Under the pieces are notes generated by a model. It made no database searches, was not told the origin of the DNA, and saw nothing but the letters and a program-made list of their open reading frames with translations. A DNA stretch of 64,000 nt from Pseudomonas sp. UBA4617 (lineage in GTDB: Bacteria > Pseudomonadota > Gammaproteobacteria > Pseudomonadales > Pseudomonadaceae), in NCBI RefSeq assembly GCF_002386445.1, contig NZ_DGIR01000035.1, forward strand, positions 1-64,000, read 5' to 3'. Position 1 is the stretch's first letter, and every line of letters begins with the position of its first letter. Of this stretch, positions 18,175-28,117 are shown piece after piece. Position numbers and translations under genes: made by a program.

Positions 18175-19302
18175 ATGGCCCGGCTTTGCGTAGCGTTGGT
18201 CGCCGGTGAGGCCAGCGGTGACATCCTCGGTTCAGGTTTGATGCGTGCCCTCAAGGCACGCCACCCGGACGTGCGGTTCATCGGCGTCGGCGGCCCGCTG
18301 ATGGAGGCCGAAGGGTTGCAGTCCTATTTCCCCATGGAGCGCCTGGCCGTCATGGGCCTGGTCGAAGTACTGGGGCGCCTGCGCGAGTTGCTCAAGCGCC
18401 GCAAGCTGCTGATCGAAACCCTTGTTGGCGAAAAGCCTGATGTGTTCATCGGCATCGATGCTCCCGATTTCACCCTGAATATCGAGCTGAAGCTGCGCCA
18501 GGCCGGCATCAAGACCGTGCACTACGTCAGCCCCTCGGTGTGGGCCTGGCGGCAGAAGCGTGTGCTGAAGATCCGCGAAGGCTGCGACCTGATGCTCACG
18601 CTGTTGCCGTTCGAGGCGCGCTTCTATGAGGAAAAGGGTGTGCCGGTGCGCTTCGTTGGCCACCCATTGGCTGACACCATTCCGCTCGTAGCCGACCGTC
18701 CGGCGGCGCGCGCCGAGCTTGGCCTGGGCGAGGGGCCGGTAGTGGCACTGATGCCGGGCAGCCGGGGCGGTGAAGTCGGGCGCCTGGGGGCGCTGTTTCT
18801 CGATGCCGCCGCACGGCTGTGCCAGCAGGTGCCGGGGGTGCGTTTCGTGCTGCCTTGTGCCAATGCCGCGCGACGCGCGCAGATCGAACAGATGCTCGAA
18901 GGGCGCCAGCTGCCGTTGACCCTCCTCGATGGTAAGTCGCACCAGGCCCTGGCGGCCTGCGACGCGGTGCTGATCGCCTCGGGTACCGCTACACTCGAAG
19001 CACTGTTGTACAAGCGGCCGATGGTGGTGGCCTACCGCCTGGCGCCGTTGACCTACTGGATCCTCAAGCGCCTGGTCAAAAGCCCTTACGTGTCGCTGCC
19101 AAACCTGCTCGCCCAGCGTGCGCTGGTGCCTGAACTGTTGCAGGACGATGCTACCAGCGAAGCGCTGGCCGATACCCTGGCGCCTCTGGTGGCCGACGGC
19201 AGCCAGCAGACCGGGCGTTTCGACGAAATTCACCGCACCCTGCGCCGTGACGCCTCGAATCAGGCCGCCGAGGCGGTGCTGGCGCTGTTGAAGGACCGCT
19301 GA
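18175..19302 (+). CDS. lpxB: Lipid-A-disaccharide synthase
   Basis: A 375-residue GT19 family glycosyltransferase that joins UDP-2,3-diacylglucosamine to lipid X, forming the lipid A disaccharide at the inner membrane. Recognisable parts are the start RLCVALVAGEASGDILGSGL, the GIDAPDFTLNIE segment, the HYVSPSVWAWR motif and the MPGSRGGEV donor-site region. It is tightly packed, 1 bp from lpxA and from rnhB. Confidence 0.97.
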   Translation: MARLCVALVAGEASGDILGSGLMRALKARHPDVRFIGVGGPLMEAEGLQSYFPMERLAVMGLVEVLGRLRELLKRRKLLIETLVGEKPDVFIGIDAPDFTLNIELKLRQAGIKTVHYVSPSVWAWRQKRVLKIREGCDLMLTLLPFEARFYEEKGVPVRFVGHPLADTIPLVADRPAARAELGLGEGPVVALMPGSRGGEVGRLGALFLDAAARLCQQVPGVRFVLPCANAARRAQIEQMLEGRQLPLTLLDGKSHQALAACDAVLIASGTATLEALLYKRPMVVAYRLAPLTYWILKRLVKSPYVSLPNLLAQRALVPELLQDDATSEALADTLAPLVADGSQQTGRFDEIHRTLRRDASNQAAEAVLALLKDR

Positions 19303-19303
19303 C

Positions 19304-19927
19304 ATGCAGATTGGACTGGATTTCAACCTGGTCGAAGACCTCGTCGCTGGCGTCGACGAGGTGGGCCGTGGCCCGCTGTGCGGCGCGGTGGTGACGGCGG
19401 CGGTGATCCTCGACCCGGCGCGCCCGATCCTCGGCCTGAACGATTCGAAGAAACTCACCGAAGCCAGGCGTGAGGCGCTGTTCGATGAGATCTGCGAGAA
19501 GGCCCTGAGTTTTTGTATCGCCCGTGCCGAGGTCGAGGAAATAGACCGGTTGAACATCCTCCACGCCACCATGCTGGCCATGCAGCGTGCAGTCGAAGGG
19601 CTTCACGTTACGCCGAAACTGGCCCTCATCGATGGCAATCGCTGCCCGAAACTGGCGGTGCCTTCGGCGCCGGTCGTACAGGGTGATGCAAAGGTGCCAG
19701 CCATTGCTGCGGCTTCGATCCTGGCCAAGGTGACCCGAGACCGTGAGATGAGCGCATTCGAGCTGATCTATCCGGGCTATGGCATTGGTGGGCACAAGGG
19801 CTACCCGACACCGGTGCACCTCGAGGCCCTGGCGCGCTTGGGGCCTACGCCCATTCATCGGCGTTCCTTTGCCCCGGTGCGGGCTGCCTGGGATGCGCGC
19901 GAAGGCGTCATGGAATCCCTGATCTGA
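19304..19927 (+). CDS. rnhB: Ribonuclease HII
   Basis: A 207-residue RNase H type 2 that nicks DNA at single ribonucleotides and removes RNA in RNA:DNA hybrids. The metal-binding D-E pair is in AGVDEVGRGPLCG, with further acidic residues in LIDGNRCPKL and KVTRDREM. It begins 1 bp after lpxB, the normal lpxB-rnhB-dnaE order, and is followed by a 271-bp gap before dnaE. Confidence 0.96.
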   Translation: MQIGLDFNLVEDLVAGVDEVGRGPLCGAVVTAAVILDPARPILGLNDSKKLTEARREALFDEICEKALSFCIARAEVEEIDRLNILHATMLAMQRAVEGLHVTPKLALIDGNRCPKLAVPSAPVVQGDAKVPAIAAASILAKVTRDREMSAFELIYPGYGIGGHKGYPTPVHLEALARLGPTPIHRRSFAPVRAAWDAREGVMESLI

Positions 19928-19943
19928 CCTCGGGGCCTGCTTC

Positions 19944-20066
19944 GCGGATAAATCCTCTTCTGCAGTGGGCGCCGTACCTGTAGATACTCTGTTCGCGATC
20001 ACCGGCATCGCCGGTGCGATCCGCCGCGTAGCCTGCTCCGCAGGTCTATCCGCGCCCACAGAAACA
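19944..20066. repeat. Degenerate REP-like palindromes between rnhB and dnaE
   Basis: The 271-bp rnhB-dnaE gap holds no gene. It contains a perfect hairpin CACCGGC - atc - GCCGGTG (20000-20016) flanked by weaker complementary segments (cttcgcggataaatcc at 19949 against ggtctatccgcgcccac at 20042). These resemble worn REP elements. The rest (20067-20198), including a tacaatcc segment near 20154-20161, may carry the dnaE promoter, but none is clear. Confidence 0.5.
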
Positions 20067-20198
20067 ACGCCAGCGCTGGAGAACAGCGCGACGCGTGTGA
20101 GCGCCTTGTGTCGCGACAGGCTGCAACGCAACCCAAAACCTCGCCTCATTTACGCTACAATCCCGCCCTTGTCGTTCAGCACTGCTACAGGATCTTCC

Positions 20199-23100
20199 AT
20201 GTCGGTTCCCTTCGTTCACCTGCGCGTCCACTCCGAATTCTCGCTGGTCGACGGCCTGGTGCGGATCAAGCCGCTGGCCAAGGCACTGGCCGGGATGAAC
20301 ATGCCGGCGGTGGCAATCACCGACCAGAGCAACATGTGCTCGCTGGTGAAGTTCTACAAGACCGCCATGGGTGCCGGCATCAAGCCGATCTGCGGTGCCG
20401 ACCTGTGGCTGGCCGGCGCCGACCCGGAAGCACCGCTGTCGCGGATCTGCTTGCTGGCCATGAACCCGAAGGGCTACCGCAACCTCACCGAGCTGATCTC
20501 GCGTGGCTGGACCGACGGCCAGCGCAACGGCCTGGTGATTCTCCAGCGCGAATGGATCGCCCCGGCCAGCGAAGGCCTGATCGCCCTCTCTGCAGGCAAG
20601 GAGGGCGACATCGGCATGGCCTTGCTGGCCGGCAAGGACAATGAAGCCGCAGTCCTGCTGCAAGACTGGATGGGCATGTTCCCGGAGCGCTTCTACGTTG
20701 AAGTGCAGCGCACCAACCGCGCCCGCGACGAAGAGTACGTGCATGCTGCCGTAGCCCTGGCGGACAAGTTCGGTGCTCCGCTGGTAGCCACCAACGACGT
20801 GCGTTTCATCAAGCAGTCCGACTTCGACGCCCATGAAACGCGGGTGTGCATCGGTGAGGGCTGGACCCTCGACGACCCGCGCCGCCCAAGGATGTACAGC
20901 GACCAGCAGTACCTGAAGTCGGCTGAGGAAATGGCCGAGCTGTTCAGCGACCTGCCCGACGCCATCGCCAACACTGTCGAGATCGCCAAGCGCTGCAACA
21001 TCCAGGTACAGCTGGGCAAGTACTTCCTGCCCGACTTCCCCACGCCCAATGGCATGGGTATCGATGACTACCTGCGTCACGTCTCCCACGAAGGCCTGGA
21101 AGAGCGCCTGGCGGTGCTGTGGCCGAAAGAGACCACGCCCAACTACGAAGAGAAGCGCCAGGTCTATCTGGACCGCCTGAAGTTCGAACTGGACATCATC
21201 ATCCAGATGGGTTTTCCCGGTTACTTCCTGATCGTGATGGACTTCATCAAGTGGGCCAAGAACAACGGCGTCCCGGTGGGCCCGGGCCGGGGTTCGGGGG
21301 CCGGCTCGCTGGTGGCCTACGTGCTGAAGATCACCGACCTCGACCCGCTGGCCTACGACCTGCTGTTCGAACGTTTCCTCAACCCTGAACGTATTTCCAT
21401 GCCGGACTTCGACGTCGACTTCTGCATGGACGGGCGTGACCGGGTAATCGACTACGTGGCCGAAACCTATGGCCGCAACGCGGTCAGCCAGATCATCACC
21501 TTCGGCACCATGGCCGCCAAGGCGGTGGTGCGTGACGTGGCGCGGGTGCAGGGCAAGTCGTACGGGTTGGCCGACCGCCTGTCGAAGATGATCCCGTTCG
21601 AAGTCGGCATGACCTTGGAAAAGGCCTACGAGCAGGAAGAAATCCTCCGCGACTTCCTCAAGGGTGACGAAGATGCCCGCGAGATCTGGGACATGGCCCT
21701 GAAGCTCGAAGGCGTGACGCGGGGCACCGGCAAGCATGCCGGTGGTGTGGTGATTGCCCCGACCAAGCTCACCGACTTTTCGCCGATCGCCTGTGATGAA
21801 GAGGGTGGCGGCCTGGTAACCCAGTTCGACAAGGACGATGTCGAAGCCGCGGGCCTGGTGAAGTTCGACTTCCTCGGCCTGCGTACCCTGACCATCATCA
21901 AATGGGCCATGGAGATCATCAACCGCGAGCAGGCAAAGAAGAACCTGCCCGAGGTCAACATCGACTTCATCCCGCTGGACGACCGCAAGACATACGAGCT
22001 GTTGCAGAAAGCCGAAACCACGGCGGTGTTCCAGCTTGAATCGCGTGGCATGAAGGAGCTGATCAAGAAGCTCAAGCCCGACTGCCTGGAAGACCTGATC
22101 GCCCTGGTGGCACTGTTCCGCCCCGGCCCGCTGCAGTCGGGCATGGTGGACGACTTCATCAACCGCAAGCACGGCCGCGCCGAGCTGGCCTACCCGCACC
22201 CGGACTACCAGTACGAAGGCCTGCAGCCGGTGCTGGCGCCAACCTACGGCATCATCCTGTACCAGGAACAGGTGATGCAGATCGCCCAGGTGATGGCTGG
22301 CTACACCCTTGGCGGCGCCGACATGCTGCGCCGGGCCATGGGCAAGAAAAAGCCCGAGGAAATGGCCAAGCAGCGCGGCGGCTTCATCGAAGGTTGCGCC
22401 AACAACAATATCGATGCGGACCTGGCCGGCAACATCTTCGACCTGGTGGAGAAGTTCGCCGGTTACGGCTTCAACAAATCCCACTCCGCCGCCTATGGCC
22501 TGGTGTCCTACCAGACGGCCTGGCTGAAGACCCATTACCCGGCGCCGTTCATGGCCGCGGTGCTGTCTGCGGACATGCACAACACCGACAAGGTGGTGGT
22601 GCTGGTAGAAGAAGTACGCAGCATGAAGCTGCGCCTTGACGCACCGGACGTGAACTTCTCCGACTTCAAGTTCACCGTCAACGATGACGGACGCATCGTC
22701 TATGGACTGGGCGCCATCAAGGGTGTGGGCGAGGGCCCGGTGGAGGCGATCGTCGAGGCACGTGCCCAGGGCGGCCCGTTCAAGGACCTGTTCGATTTCT
22801 GCGAGCGTATCGACCTCAAGCGGGTCAACAAGCGTACCCTCGACGCGCTGATCCGCAGTGGCGCGCTGGACCGTCTGGGCCCGCATTTCCATGACGAGAT
22901 CAAGGCCTATCACGCCCATATCGACATCAACCGGGCCACCTTGCTGTCGGCGCTGGGCGAAGCCATCAAGGCCGCCGAGCAGGCCGCCCACACCGCGGAC
23001 AGTGGCCACGTCGACCTGTTTGGCGGCATGTTCGACGCTGCCGATACCGACGTCTACGCCAACCACCGCAAGGTACGCGAGCTGACCCTCAAGGAACGCC

Positions 23101-23723
23101 TGAAAGGCGAGAAGGACACCCTTGGCCTGTACCTCACCGGCCACCCGATCGATGAGTACGAGGCCGAGATCCGCCGCTTCGCCCGCCAGCGCATCATCGA
23201 CCTCAAGCCGTCGCGCGACACCCAGACCATCGCCGGCATGATCATCGCCTTGCGGGTGATGAAGAACAAGAAGGGCGACAAGATGGGCTTCGTTACTCTG
23301 GATGACCGCTCCGGGCGCATCGAGGCGTCGCTGTTTGCCGATGCCTTCATGGCGGCGCAGTCCTTGCTGCAGACCGATGCCATGGTGGTGGTCGAAGGCG
23401 AGGTCAGCAACGACGACTTCTCCGGCGGCCTGCGCCTGCGGGTGAAGCAGGTGATGACCATGGAAGATGCGCGTACCAAGCTGGCCGAGAGCCTGCGCCT
23501 GAAGGTGGCCCACGAAGCGCTCAAGGGCGACCGGCTGAAGTGGTTGGGCGAACTGATTACCCGTCACCGTGGTGCTTGCCCGATCACCCTGGAATATACC
23601 GGCAGCGACGCCAAGGCCATGCTGCAGTTCGGCGACCAGTGGGCGATCGACCCGGCCGATGGGCTGATCCAGGCACTGCGTGACCAGTTCGGACGTGAGA
23701 ACGTCTTCCTGCAATATCGTTGA
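20199..23723 (+). CDS. dnaE: DNA polymerase III subunit alpha
   Basis: The 1174-residue replicative polymerase catalytic subunit. The start at 20199 gives the normal beginning (MSVPFVHLRVHSEFSLVDGL); the open frame before it is noncoding. Domains: PHP (about 1-270), polymerase palm with catalytic Asp residues in MPDFDVDFCMDGRD (about 400-413), fingers, helix-hairpin-helix region, and a C-terminal OB fold around GMIIALRVMKNKKGDKMGFV (about 1010). No intein or break is seen. The SD is weak (agga). It is followed by accA. Confidence 0.97.
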   Translation: MSVPFVHLRVHSEFSLVDGLVRIKPLAKALAGMNMPAVAITDQSNMCSLVKFYKTAMGAGIKPICGADLWLAGADPEAPLSRICLLAMNPKGYRNLTELISRGWTDGQRNGLVILQREWIAPASEGLIALSAGKEGDIGMALLAGKDNEAAVLLQDWMGMFPERFYVEVQRTNRARDEEYVHAAVALADKFGAPLVATNDVRFIKQSDFDAHETRVCIGEGWTLDDPRRPRMYSDQQYLKSAEEMAELFSDLPDAIANTVEIAKRCNIQVQLGKYFLPDFPTPNGMGIDDYLRHVSHEGLEERLAVLWPKETTPNYEEKRQVYLDRLKFELDIIIQMGFPGYFLIVMDFIKWAKNNGVPVGPGRGSGAGSLVAYVLKITDLDPLAYDLLFERFLNPERISMPDFDVDFCMDGRDRVIDYVAETYGRNAVSQIITFGTMAAKAVVRDVARVQGKSYGLADRLSKMIPFEVGMTLEKAYEQEEILRDFLKGDEDAREIWDMALKLEGVTRGTGKHAGGVVIAPTKLTDFSPIACDEEGGGLVTQFDKDDVEAAGLVKFDFLGLRTLTIIKWAMEIINREQAKKNLPEVNIDFIPLDDRKTYELLQKAETTAVFQLESRGMKELIKKLKPDCLEDLIALVALFRPGPLQSGMVDDFINRKHGRAELAYPHPDYQYEGLQPVLAPTYGIILYQEQVMQIAQVMAGYTLGGADMLRRAMGKKKPEEMAKQRGGFIEGCANNNIDADLAGNIFDLVEKFAGYGFNKSHSAAYGLVSYQTAWLKTHYPAPFMAAVLSADMHNTDKVVVLVEEVRSMKLRLDAPDVNFSDFKFTVNDDGRIVYGLGAIKGVGEGPVEAIVEARAQGGPFKDLFDFCERIDLKRVNKRTLDALIRSGALDRLGPHFHDEIKAYHAHIDINRATLLSALGEAIKAAEQAAHTADSGHVDLFGGMFDAADTDVYANHRKVRELTLKERLKGEKDTLGLYLTGHPIDEYEAEIRRFARQRIIDLKPSRDTQTIAGMIIALRVMKNKKGDKMGFVTLDDRSGRIEASLFADAFMAAQSLLQTDAMVVVEGEVSNDDFSGGLRLRVKQVMTMEDARTKLAESLRLKVAHEALKGDRLKWLGELITRHRGACPITLEYTGSDAKAMLQFGDQWAIDPADGLIQALRDQFGRENVFLQYR

Positions 23724-23830
23724 ACCGACAAAAAATTTAATCTCGACCTGAATGCGCCTGATCCCTTAAGGTAGGGCGCCAAACGGATCAACCGGCCGGC
23801 CGCCTGGCCGTAGACCCAAGACGGATGACT

Positions 23831-24778
23831 ATGAACCCGAATTTTCTCGATTTCGAACAGCCGATTGCCGACCTGCAAGCCAAGATCGAAGGCCTGCGTC
23901 TGGTGGGCAACGACAACTCGCTGAACATCAGCGATGAAATTGCCCGTCTGCAAGACAAGAGCAACACCCTGACCGAAAGCATCTTCGGCAACCTGACCAG
24001 CTGGCAGATCGCCCGCCTGGCCCGTCATCCACGTCGTCCTTACACCCTGGACTACCTGGAGCATATCTTCACCGAGTTCGAAGAGCTGCACGGCGACCGC
24101 CACTTCTCCGACGACGCCGCCATCGTCGGTGGTACCGCCCGCCTGGACGGCAAGCCGGTGATGGTCATCGGTCACCAGAAAGGCCGTGAAGTACGCGAGA
24201 AGGTGCGCCGCAACTTCGGCATGCCGCGCCCTGAAGGCTATCGCAAGGCCTGCCGCCTGATGGAAATGGCCGAGCGCTTCAAGATGCCGATCCTGACCTT
24301 CATCGACACCCCGGGCGCCTACCCGGGCATCGACGCCGAGGAGCGTAACCAGAGCGAGGCGATCGCCTGGAACCTGCGCGTGATGGCGCGCCTGAAAACG
24401 CCGATCATCGCCACCGTGATCGGTGAGGGTGGTTCCGGCGGCGCGCTGGCCATCGGCGTGTGCGACCAGCTGAACATGCTGCAGTACTCCACCTACTCGG
24501 TGATCTCGCCGGAAGGCTGTGCGTCAATCCTGTGGAAGACCGCCGACAAGGCCGCCGACGCGGCCGAGGCCATGGGCATCACGGCCGAGCGCCTGAAGAG
24601 CCTGAACATCGTCGACAAGGTCATCCAGGAGCCGCTGGGCGGCGCCCACCGTGACCCGGTCAAGATGTCGGAAAGCATCCGTGCCGACCTGGTACAGCAG
24701 CTGGACATGCTCGGCAAGCTCGACCACGACGCGCTGCTGGCCCGTCGTTACGAGCGCCTGATGAGCTACGGCGTCTGA
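23831..24778 (+). CDS. accA: Acetyl-CoA carboxylase carboxyltransferase subunit alpha
   Basis: A 315-residue alpha subunit of the carboxyltransferase that moves CO2 from biotin to acetyl-CoA, the committed step of fatty-acid synthesis; it works with AccD, encoded elsewhere. The crotonase-like core shows TFIDTPGAYPGIDAEERNQS and VIGEGGSGGALAIG, which form oxyanion and CoA sites. The ATG at 23831 is preferred to one at 23825, which sits directly on the weak SD (acgga). Confidence 0.97.
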   Translation: MNPNFLDFEQPIADLQAKIEGLRLVGNDNSLNISDEIARLQDKSNTLTESIFGNLTSWQIARLARHPRRPYTLDYLEHIFTEFEELHGDRHFSDDAAIVGGTARLDGKPVMVIGHQKGREVREKVRRNFGMPRPEGYRKACRLMEMAERFKMPILTFIDTPGAYPGIDAEERNQSEAIAWNLRVMARLKTPIIATVIGEGGSGGALAIGVCDQLNMLQYSTYSVISPEGCASILWKTADKAADAAEAMGITAERLKSLNIVDKVIQEPLGGAHRDPVKMSESIRADLVQQLDMLGKLDHDALLARRYERLMSYGV

Positions 24779-24809
24779 TTCTCTGATTAGACCCGGGGTC
24801 GCTTTGCGG

Positions 24810-24901
24810 CCCCTGTGGGAGCGGGTTCAGCGGCGAAGAAGGTGACGCGGTGCCTGGCACCAGCTGCGCCGCTGTTCGCGGGGTACACCGCTGCCACAGG
24901 G
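24810..24901. repeat. REP/BIME element between accA and tilS
   Basis: The segment begins ccctgtgggagcggg and ends ccgctgccacaggg, so its ends are imperfect inverted repeats. Inside lie GCAGCTGG/CCAGCTGC-like and gcggcg/cgccgc palindromic parts. This is the layout of paired REP sequences in P. putida. It may serve as a stop or mRNA-stabilising structure after accA. Confidence 0.75.
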
Positions 24902-24932
24902 TTCTCGATCTTCCCGGCGATGTGAGGCCCAG

Positions 24933-26216
24933 ATGATCAACCTCACCCCCTGGCTCAGCGCCCGCACCTGGTACATCGCCTTCTCCGGCGGCCTCGACTC
25001 CACTGTGCTCCTGCACCTGCTGGCCGAGCACGCCCGCAACCACGCCACCCCCGCGCTGCGCGCCATCCATATCCACCACGGCTTGCAGCCTGCCGCTGAC
25101 GCCTGGCCTGCACACTGCCAATCCGTCTGCGACCAGCTCGGTATCGTACTCCAGGTCATCCACGTCCAAATCAGCCCCGGCGCCAGCCTCGAACAGGCCG
25201 CCCGCGCCGCCCGCTATGCCGCCTTCAGCCAGAGGCTGGGCCCGGGCGATGTCCTGTTCACCGGCCAGCACCGCGACGACCAGGCTGAAACCTTGCTGTT
25301 CCGCCTGCTGCGCGGTGCCGGCCTGCGTGGCCTGGCGGCGATGCCGGGGCAACGACGGCTAGGGCAGGGCAACCTGGCCAGGCCTTTGCTGGGGTGGTCC
25401 CGCCAACAGTTGCGCGACTACGCCGAGGTGCACCAACTGGCCTGGATCGAAGACCCCTCCAACGCGGATACCCGATTTGCCCGCAACTACCTGCGCGCCG
25501 AAGTATTCCCGCACCTGCAGCAGCGTTGGCCACAAGCCAGCCAGAACCTCGCCCGCGCTGCCGAGCACCTGGGTGAAGCCCTGAGTCTGCTGGACGAGCT
25601 TGCCCAGGGCGATCTGGCGCTTGCCGAGGAGGGTGCTCCGCTGGCCTGGCCCGGGCTCGATTCGCTCGACCTGGCCGCCCTGGTTGCGCTGTCGCCGGCC
25701 CGTCAGCGCAATGCCTTGCAGTACTGGCTGAGTCGGCGTACCCGCTTGCCCGACACCCGGCACTGGGCGGGGTGGGCTGACCTGCGCGATGCGGCCGCCG
25801 ATGCCCAGCCGGTATGGCGGCTGGGCGATGGGCAGCTGCTGCGCAGCCACGGACGCATCTGGTGGCTGAGCGGCGACTGGCTGCAGCAGCCTGGTGCAGG
25901 GCCGACGTGGCCTGATCCCGGCAAGCCCTTGCGGCTGCCGGGTAACGGTAGTGTGCGGCTGGTCGGCGCAGTACCTGTAGGTGACCTGCGCATTGCCTAC
26001 CGCCAGGGTGGCGAAGTGCTGGACATCCCCGGCCGTGGCCGACGCGAACTCAAGCGCCTGCTCAACGAGCTGCAAGTACCCCACTTCCTGCGCCCGCGCC
26101 TGCCATTGCTGTACCAGGGCGAGCGCCTGCTGGCGCTGGCCAACCTGCCCGGCCTGGTACAGGCGGATTGCCAGCTGGATTGGCAGTTGCCGACGAACGC
26201 GCAAGGTTTGAGCTGA
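24933..26216 (+). CDS. tilS: tRNA(Ile)-lysidine synthetase
   Basis: A 427-residue N-type ATP pyrophosphatase that attaches lysine to C34 of the CAU-anticodon tRNA-Ile, switching it to read AUA. The PP-loop SGGLDS is at about 19-24, followed by HIHHGLQPAAD and the tRNA-binding segment FTGQHRDDQAETLLFRLLRGAGLRGLAAM. A substrate-binding middle domain and a small C-terminal domain follow. The accA-tilS-pyrG order is normal for Pseudomonas. Confidence 0.95.
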   Translation: MINLTPWLSARTWYIAFSGGLDSTVLLHLLAEHARNHATPALRAIHIHHGLQPAADAWPAHCQSVCDQLGIVLQVIHVQISPGASLEQAARAARYAAFSQRLGPGDVLFTGQHRDDQAETLLFRLLRGAGLRGLAAMPGQRRLGQGNLARPLLGWSRQQLRDYAEVHQLAWIEDPSNADTRFARNYLRAEVFPHLQQRWPQASQNLARAAEHLGEALSLLDELAQGDLALAEEGAPLAWPGLDSLDLAALVALSPARQRNALQYWLSRRTRLPDTRHWAGWADLRDAAADAQPVWRLGDGQLLRSHGRIWWLSGDWLQQPGAGPTWPDPGKPLRLPGNGSVRLVGAVPVGDLRIAYRQGGEVLDIPGRGRRELKRLLNELQVPHFLRPRLPLLYQGERLLALANLPGLVQADCQLDWQLPTNAQGLS

Positions 26217-26236
26217 AGGGTACATTCGGGTAGACT
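26208..26236 (+). promoter_or_regulatory. Candidate sigma70 promoter of pyrG
   Basis: TTGAGC (26208-26213), a 17-bp spacer and TAGACT (26231-26236) each match the sigma70 consensus at four of six positions. The -35 overlaps the end of tilS. The -10 lies in the perfect palindrome GGGTAG-a-CTACCC (26228-26240), which could also be a protein site. Confidence 0.5.
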
Positions 26237-26242
26237 ACCCTC

Positions 26243-26485
26243 CCTTCTTGATACAGCTTCTGTGGGTTCCGCGAAAACACAGGAGTTGCCGATTACCAAG
26301 CAGTTTTTTGCTGGGCTGATTCTGAAAATGACGAGCGAGCTCCATGCCGGGGATGCCCCTGGTCTGTACAGACGCGGCAGTTTTTCGAGATGCACTGTGA
26401 TTGACGCAGGTGATCGGGGGCTTCGGCCTTCCTTCGCTTTCTCCGGCGGCGCTGGCCGCCTTAACGCAGACTTCTAGGGTTTTTC
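26243..26485 (+). promoter_or_regulatory. Long 5' leader of pyrG
   Basis: About 240 nt lie between the inferred transcription start and the pyrG ATG, with no convincing gene. Small inverted repeats such as CCGGGGatgCCCCTGG (26347-26362) and GGCGgcgctggCCGCC (near 26446-26461) are seen. No known riboswitch was recognised. A leader this long leaves room for control of CTP synthase by nucleotide levels, but that is only a possibility. Confidence 0.35.
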
Positions 26486-28114
26486 ATGACGCGCTACATA
26501 TTCGTCACGGGCGGTGTTGTTTCTTCATTGGGGAAAGGCATTGCCTCGGCTTCCCTGGCGGCCATCCTGGAAGCGCGGGGCCTGAAGGTCACCATGCTCA
26601 AGCTGGATCCGTACATCAACGTCGATCCGGGCACCATGAGCCCGTTCCAGCATGGTGAAGTGTTCGTCACCCACGATGGCGCCGAGACCGACCTCGACCT
26701 GGGCCACTACGAGCGGTTCATCCGCACCACCATGACCCAGAACAACAACTTCACCACCGGGCGTATCTACGAGCACGTGCTGCGCAAGGAGCGCCGTGGT
26801 GACTACCTGGGCGCGACCATCCAGGTCATCCCGCACATCACCGACGAAATCAAGCGTCGTATCATCAAGGGCGCCGGCGACGCCGACGTGGCCCTGGTGG
26901 AAATCGGCGGTACCGTGGGCGACATCGAATCGCAACCGTTCCTCGAGGCCATCCGCCAGCTGCGCGTCGAAGTGGGCTCCAAGCGCGCCATGCTGATGCA
27001 CCTGACCCTGGTCCCGTACATCGCTACCGCTGGCGAGACCAAGACCAAGCCGACCCAGCACTCGGTCAAGGAGCTGCGCTCCATCGGCCTGCAGCCTGAC
27101 GTGCTGATCTGCCGCTCCGACCACCCGGTCGATGCCTCGTCGCGTCGCAAGATCGCGCTGTTCACCAACGTTGAAGAGCGTGCGGTAATTTCGCTGGAAG
27201 ACGTTGACACCATCTACAAGATCCCGGGCGTGCTGCATGCTCAGGGCCTGGACGATTTCGTCGTCGAGCGTTTCGGCCTGCAGTGCAACGGCGCCGACCT
27301 GTCCGAGTGGGACAAGGTGGTCGATGCCAAGCTCAACCCGGAGCACGAAGTGACCATTGCCATGGTCGGCAAGTACATGGAACTGCTGGATGCCTACAAG
27401 TCGCTGATCGAAGCGATGAGCCACGCTGGCATCACCAACCGCACCAAGGTCAACCTGCGCTACATCGACTCGGAAGACATCGAGAACCAGGGCACCAGCC
27501 TGCTCGAAGGCGCCGATGCCATCCTGGTGCCGGGCGGTTTCGGCCTGCGCGGCGTGGAAGGCAAGATTACTGCGGTGCAGTACGCCCGTGAGAACAAGGT
27601 GCCGTACCTGGGTATCTGCCTGGGCATGCAGGTGGCGGTGATCGAGTTCGCCCGTAACGTGATGGGCTGGAAAGACGCCAACTCCACCGAGTTCGACCGC
27701 AACAGCGGCCACCCGGTGGTCGGCCTGATCACCGAGTGGGCCGATGCCACGGGTGCCGTCGAGACCCGCAGCGAGGCCTCCGACCTGGGTGGCACCATGC
27801 GCCTGGGCGCACAGGACTGCCAGCTGATCGCCGGTTCCAAGGTGCACGACTGCTACGGCAAGGACGTGATCACCGAGCGTCACCGCCACCGCTACGAAGT
27901 GAACAACAACCTGCTGCCACAACTGGTCGACGCCGGCCTGGTGGTTTCCGGTCGCTCCGAAGACGGTGCGCTGGTGGAAGTGGTCGAGTCCAAGGACCAC
28001 CCATGGTTCGTCGCCTGCCAGTTCCACCCGGAATTCACCTCGACCCCGCGTGACGGCCACCCGCTGTTCAGCGGTTTCGTCAAGGCAGCCCTGGCTCAGA
28101 AGAACAAGGCCTGA
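26486..28114 (+). CDS. pyrG: CTP synthase
   Basis: A 542-residue enzyme that aminates UTP to CTP with ATP and glutamine. The synthetase domain starts RYIFVTGGVVSSLGKGIASASLA with the P-loop. The class I glutamine amidotransferase domain (about 290-542) has the nucleophile Cys in GICLGMQ and the His-Glu pair in FHPEFTSTP. It begins a unit with kdsA 3 bp downstream; CTP is the co-substrate for KDO activation, which gives the pairing sense. Confidence 0.98.
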   Translation: MTRYIFVTGGVVSSLGKGIASASLAAILEARGLKVTMLKLDPYINVDPGTMSPFQHGEVFVTHDGAETDLDLGHYERFIRTTMTQNNNFTTGRIYEHVLRKERRGDYLGATIQVIPHITDEIKRRIIKGAGDADVALVEIGGTVGDIESQPFLEAIRQLRVEVGSKRAMLMHLTLVPYIATAGETKTKPTQHSVKELRSIGLQPDVLICRSDHPVDASSRRKIALFTNVEERAVISLEDVDTIYKIPGVLHAQGLDDFVVERFGLQCNGADLSEWDKVVDAKLNPEHEVTIAMVGKYMELLDAYKSLIEAMSHAGITNRTKVNLRYIDSEDIENQGTSLLEGADAILVPGGFGLRGVEGKITAVQYARENKVPYLGICLGMQVAVIEFARNVMGWKDANSTEFDRNSGHPVVGLITEWADATGAVETRSEASDLGGTMRLGAQDCQLIAGSKVHDCYGKDVITERHRHRYEVNNNLLPQLVDAGLVVSGRSEDGALVEVVESKDHPWFVACQFHPEFTSTPRDGHPLFSGFVKAALAQKNKA

Positions 28115-28117
28115 TCA

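Noticed and set aside
20046..23714. A 1222-residue minus-strand frame opposite dnaE
   Set aside because: Antisense shadow of dnaE, no independent start signal or motif.
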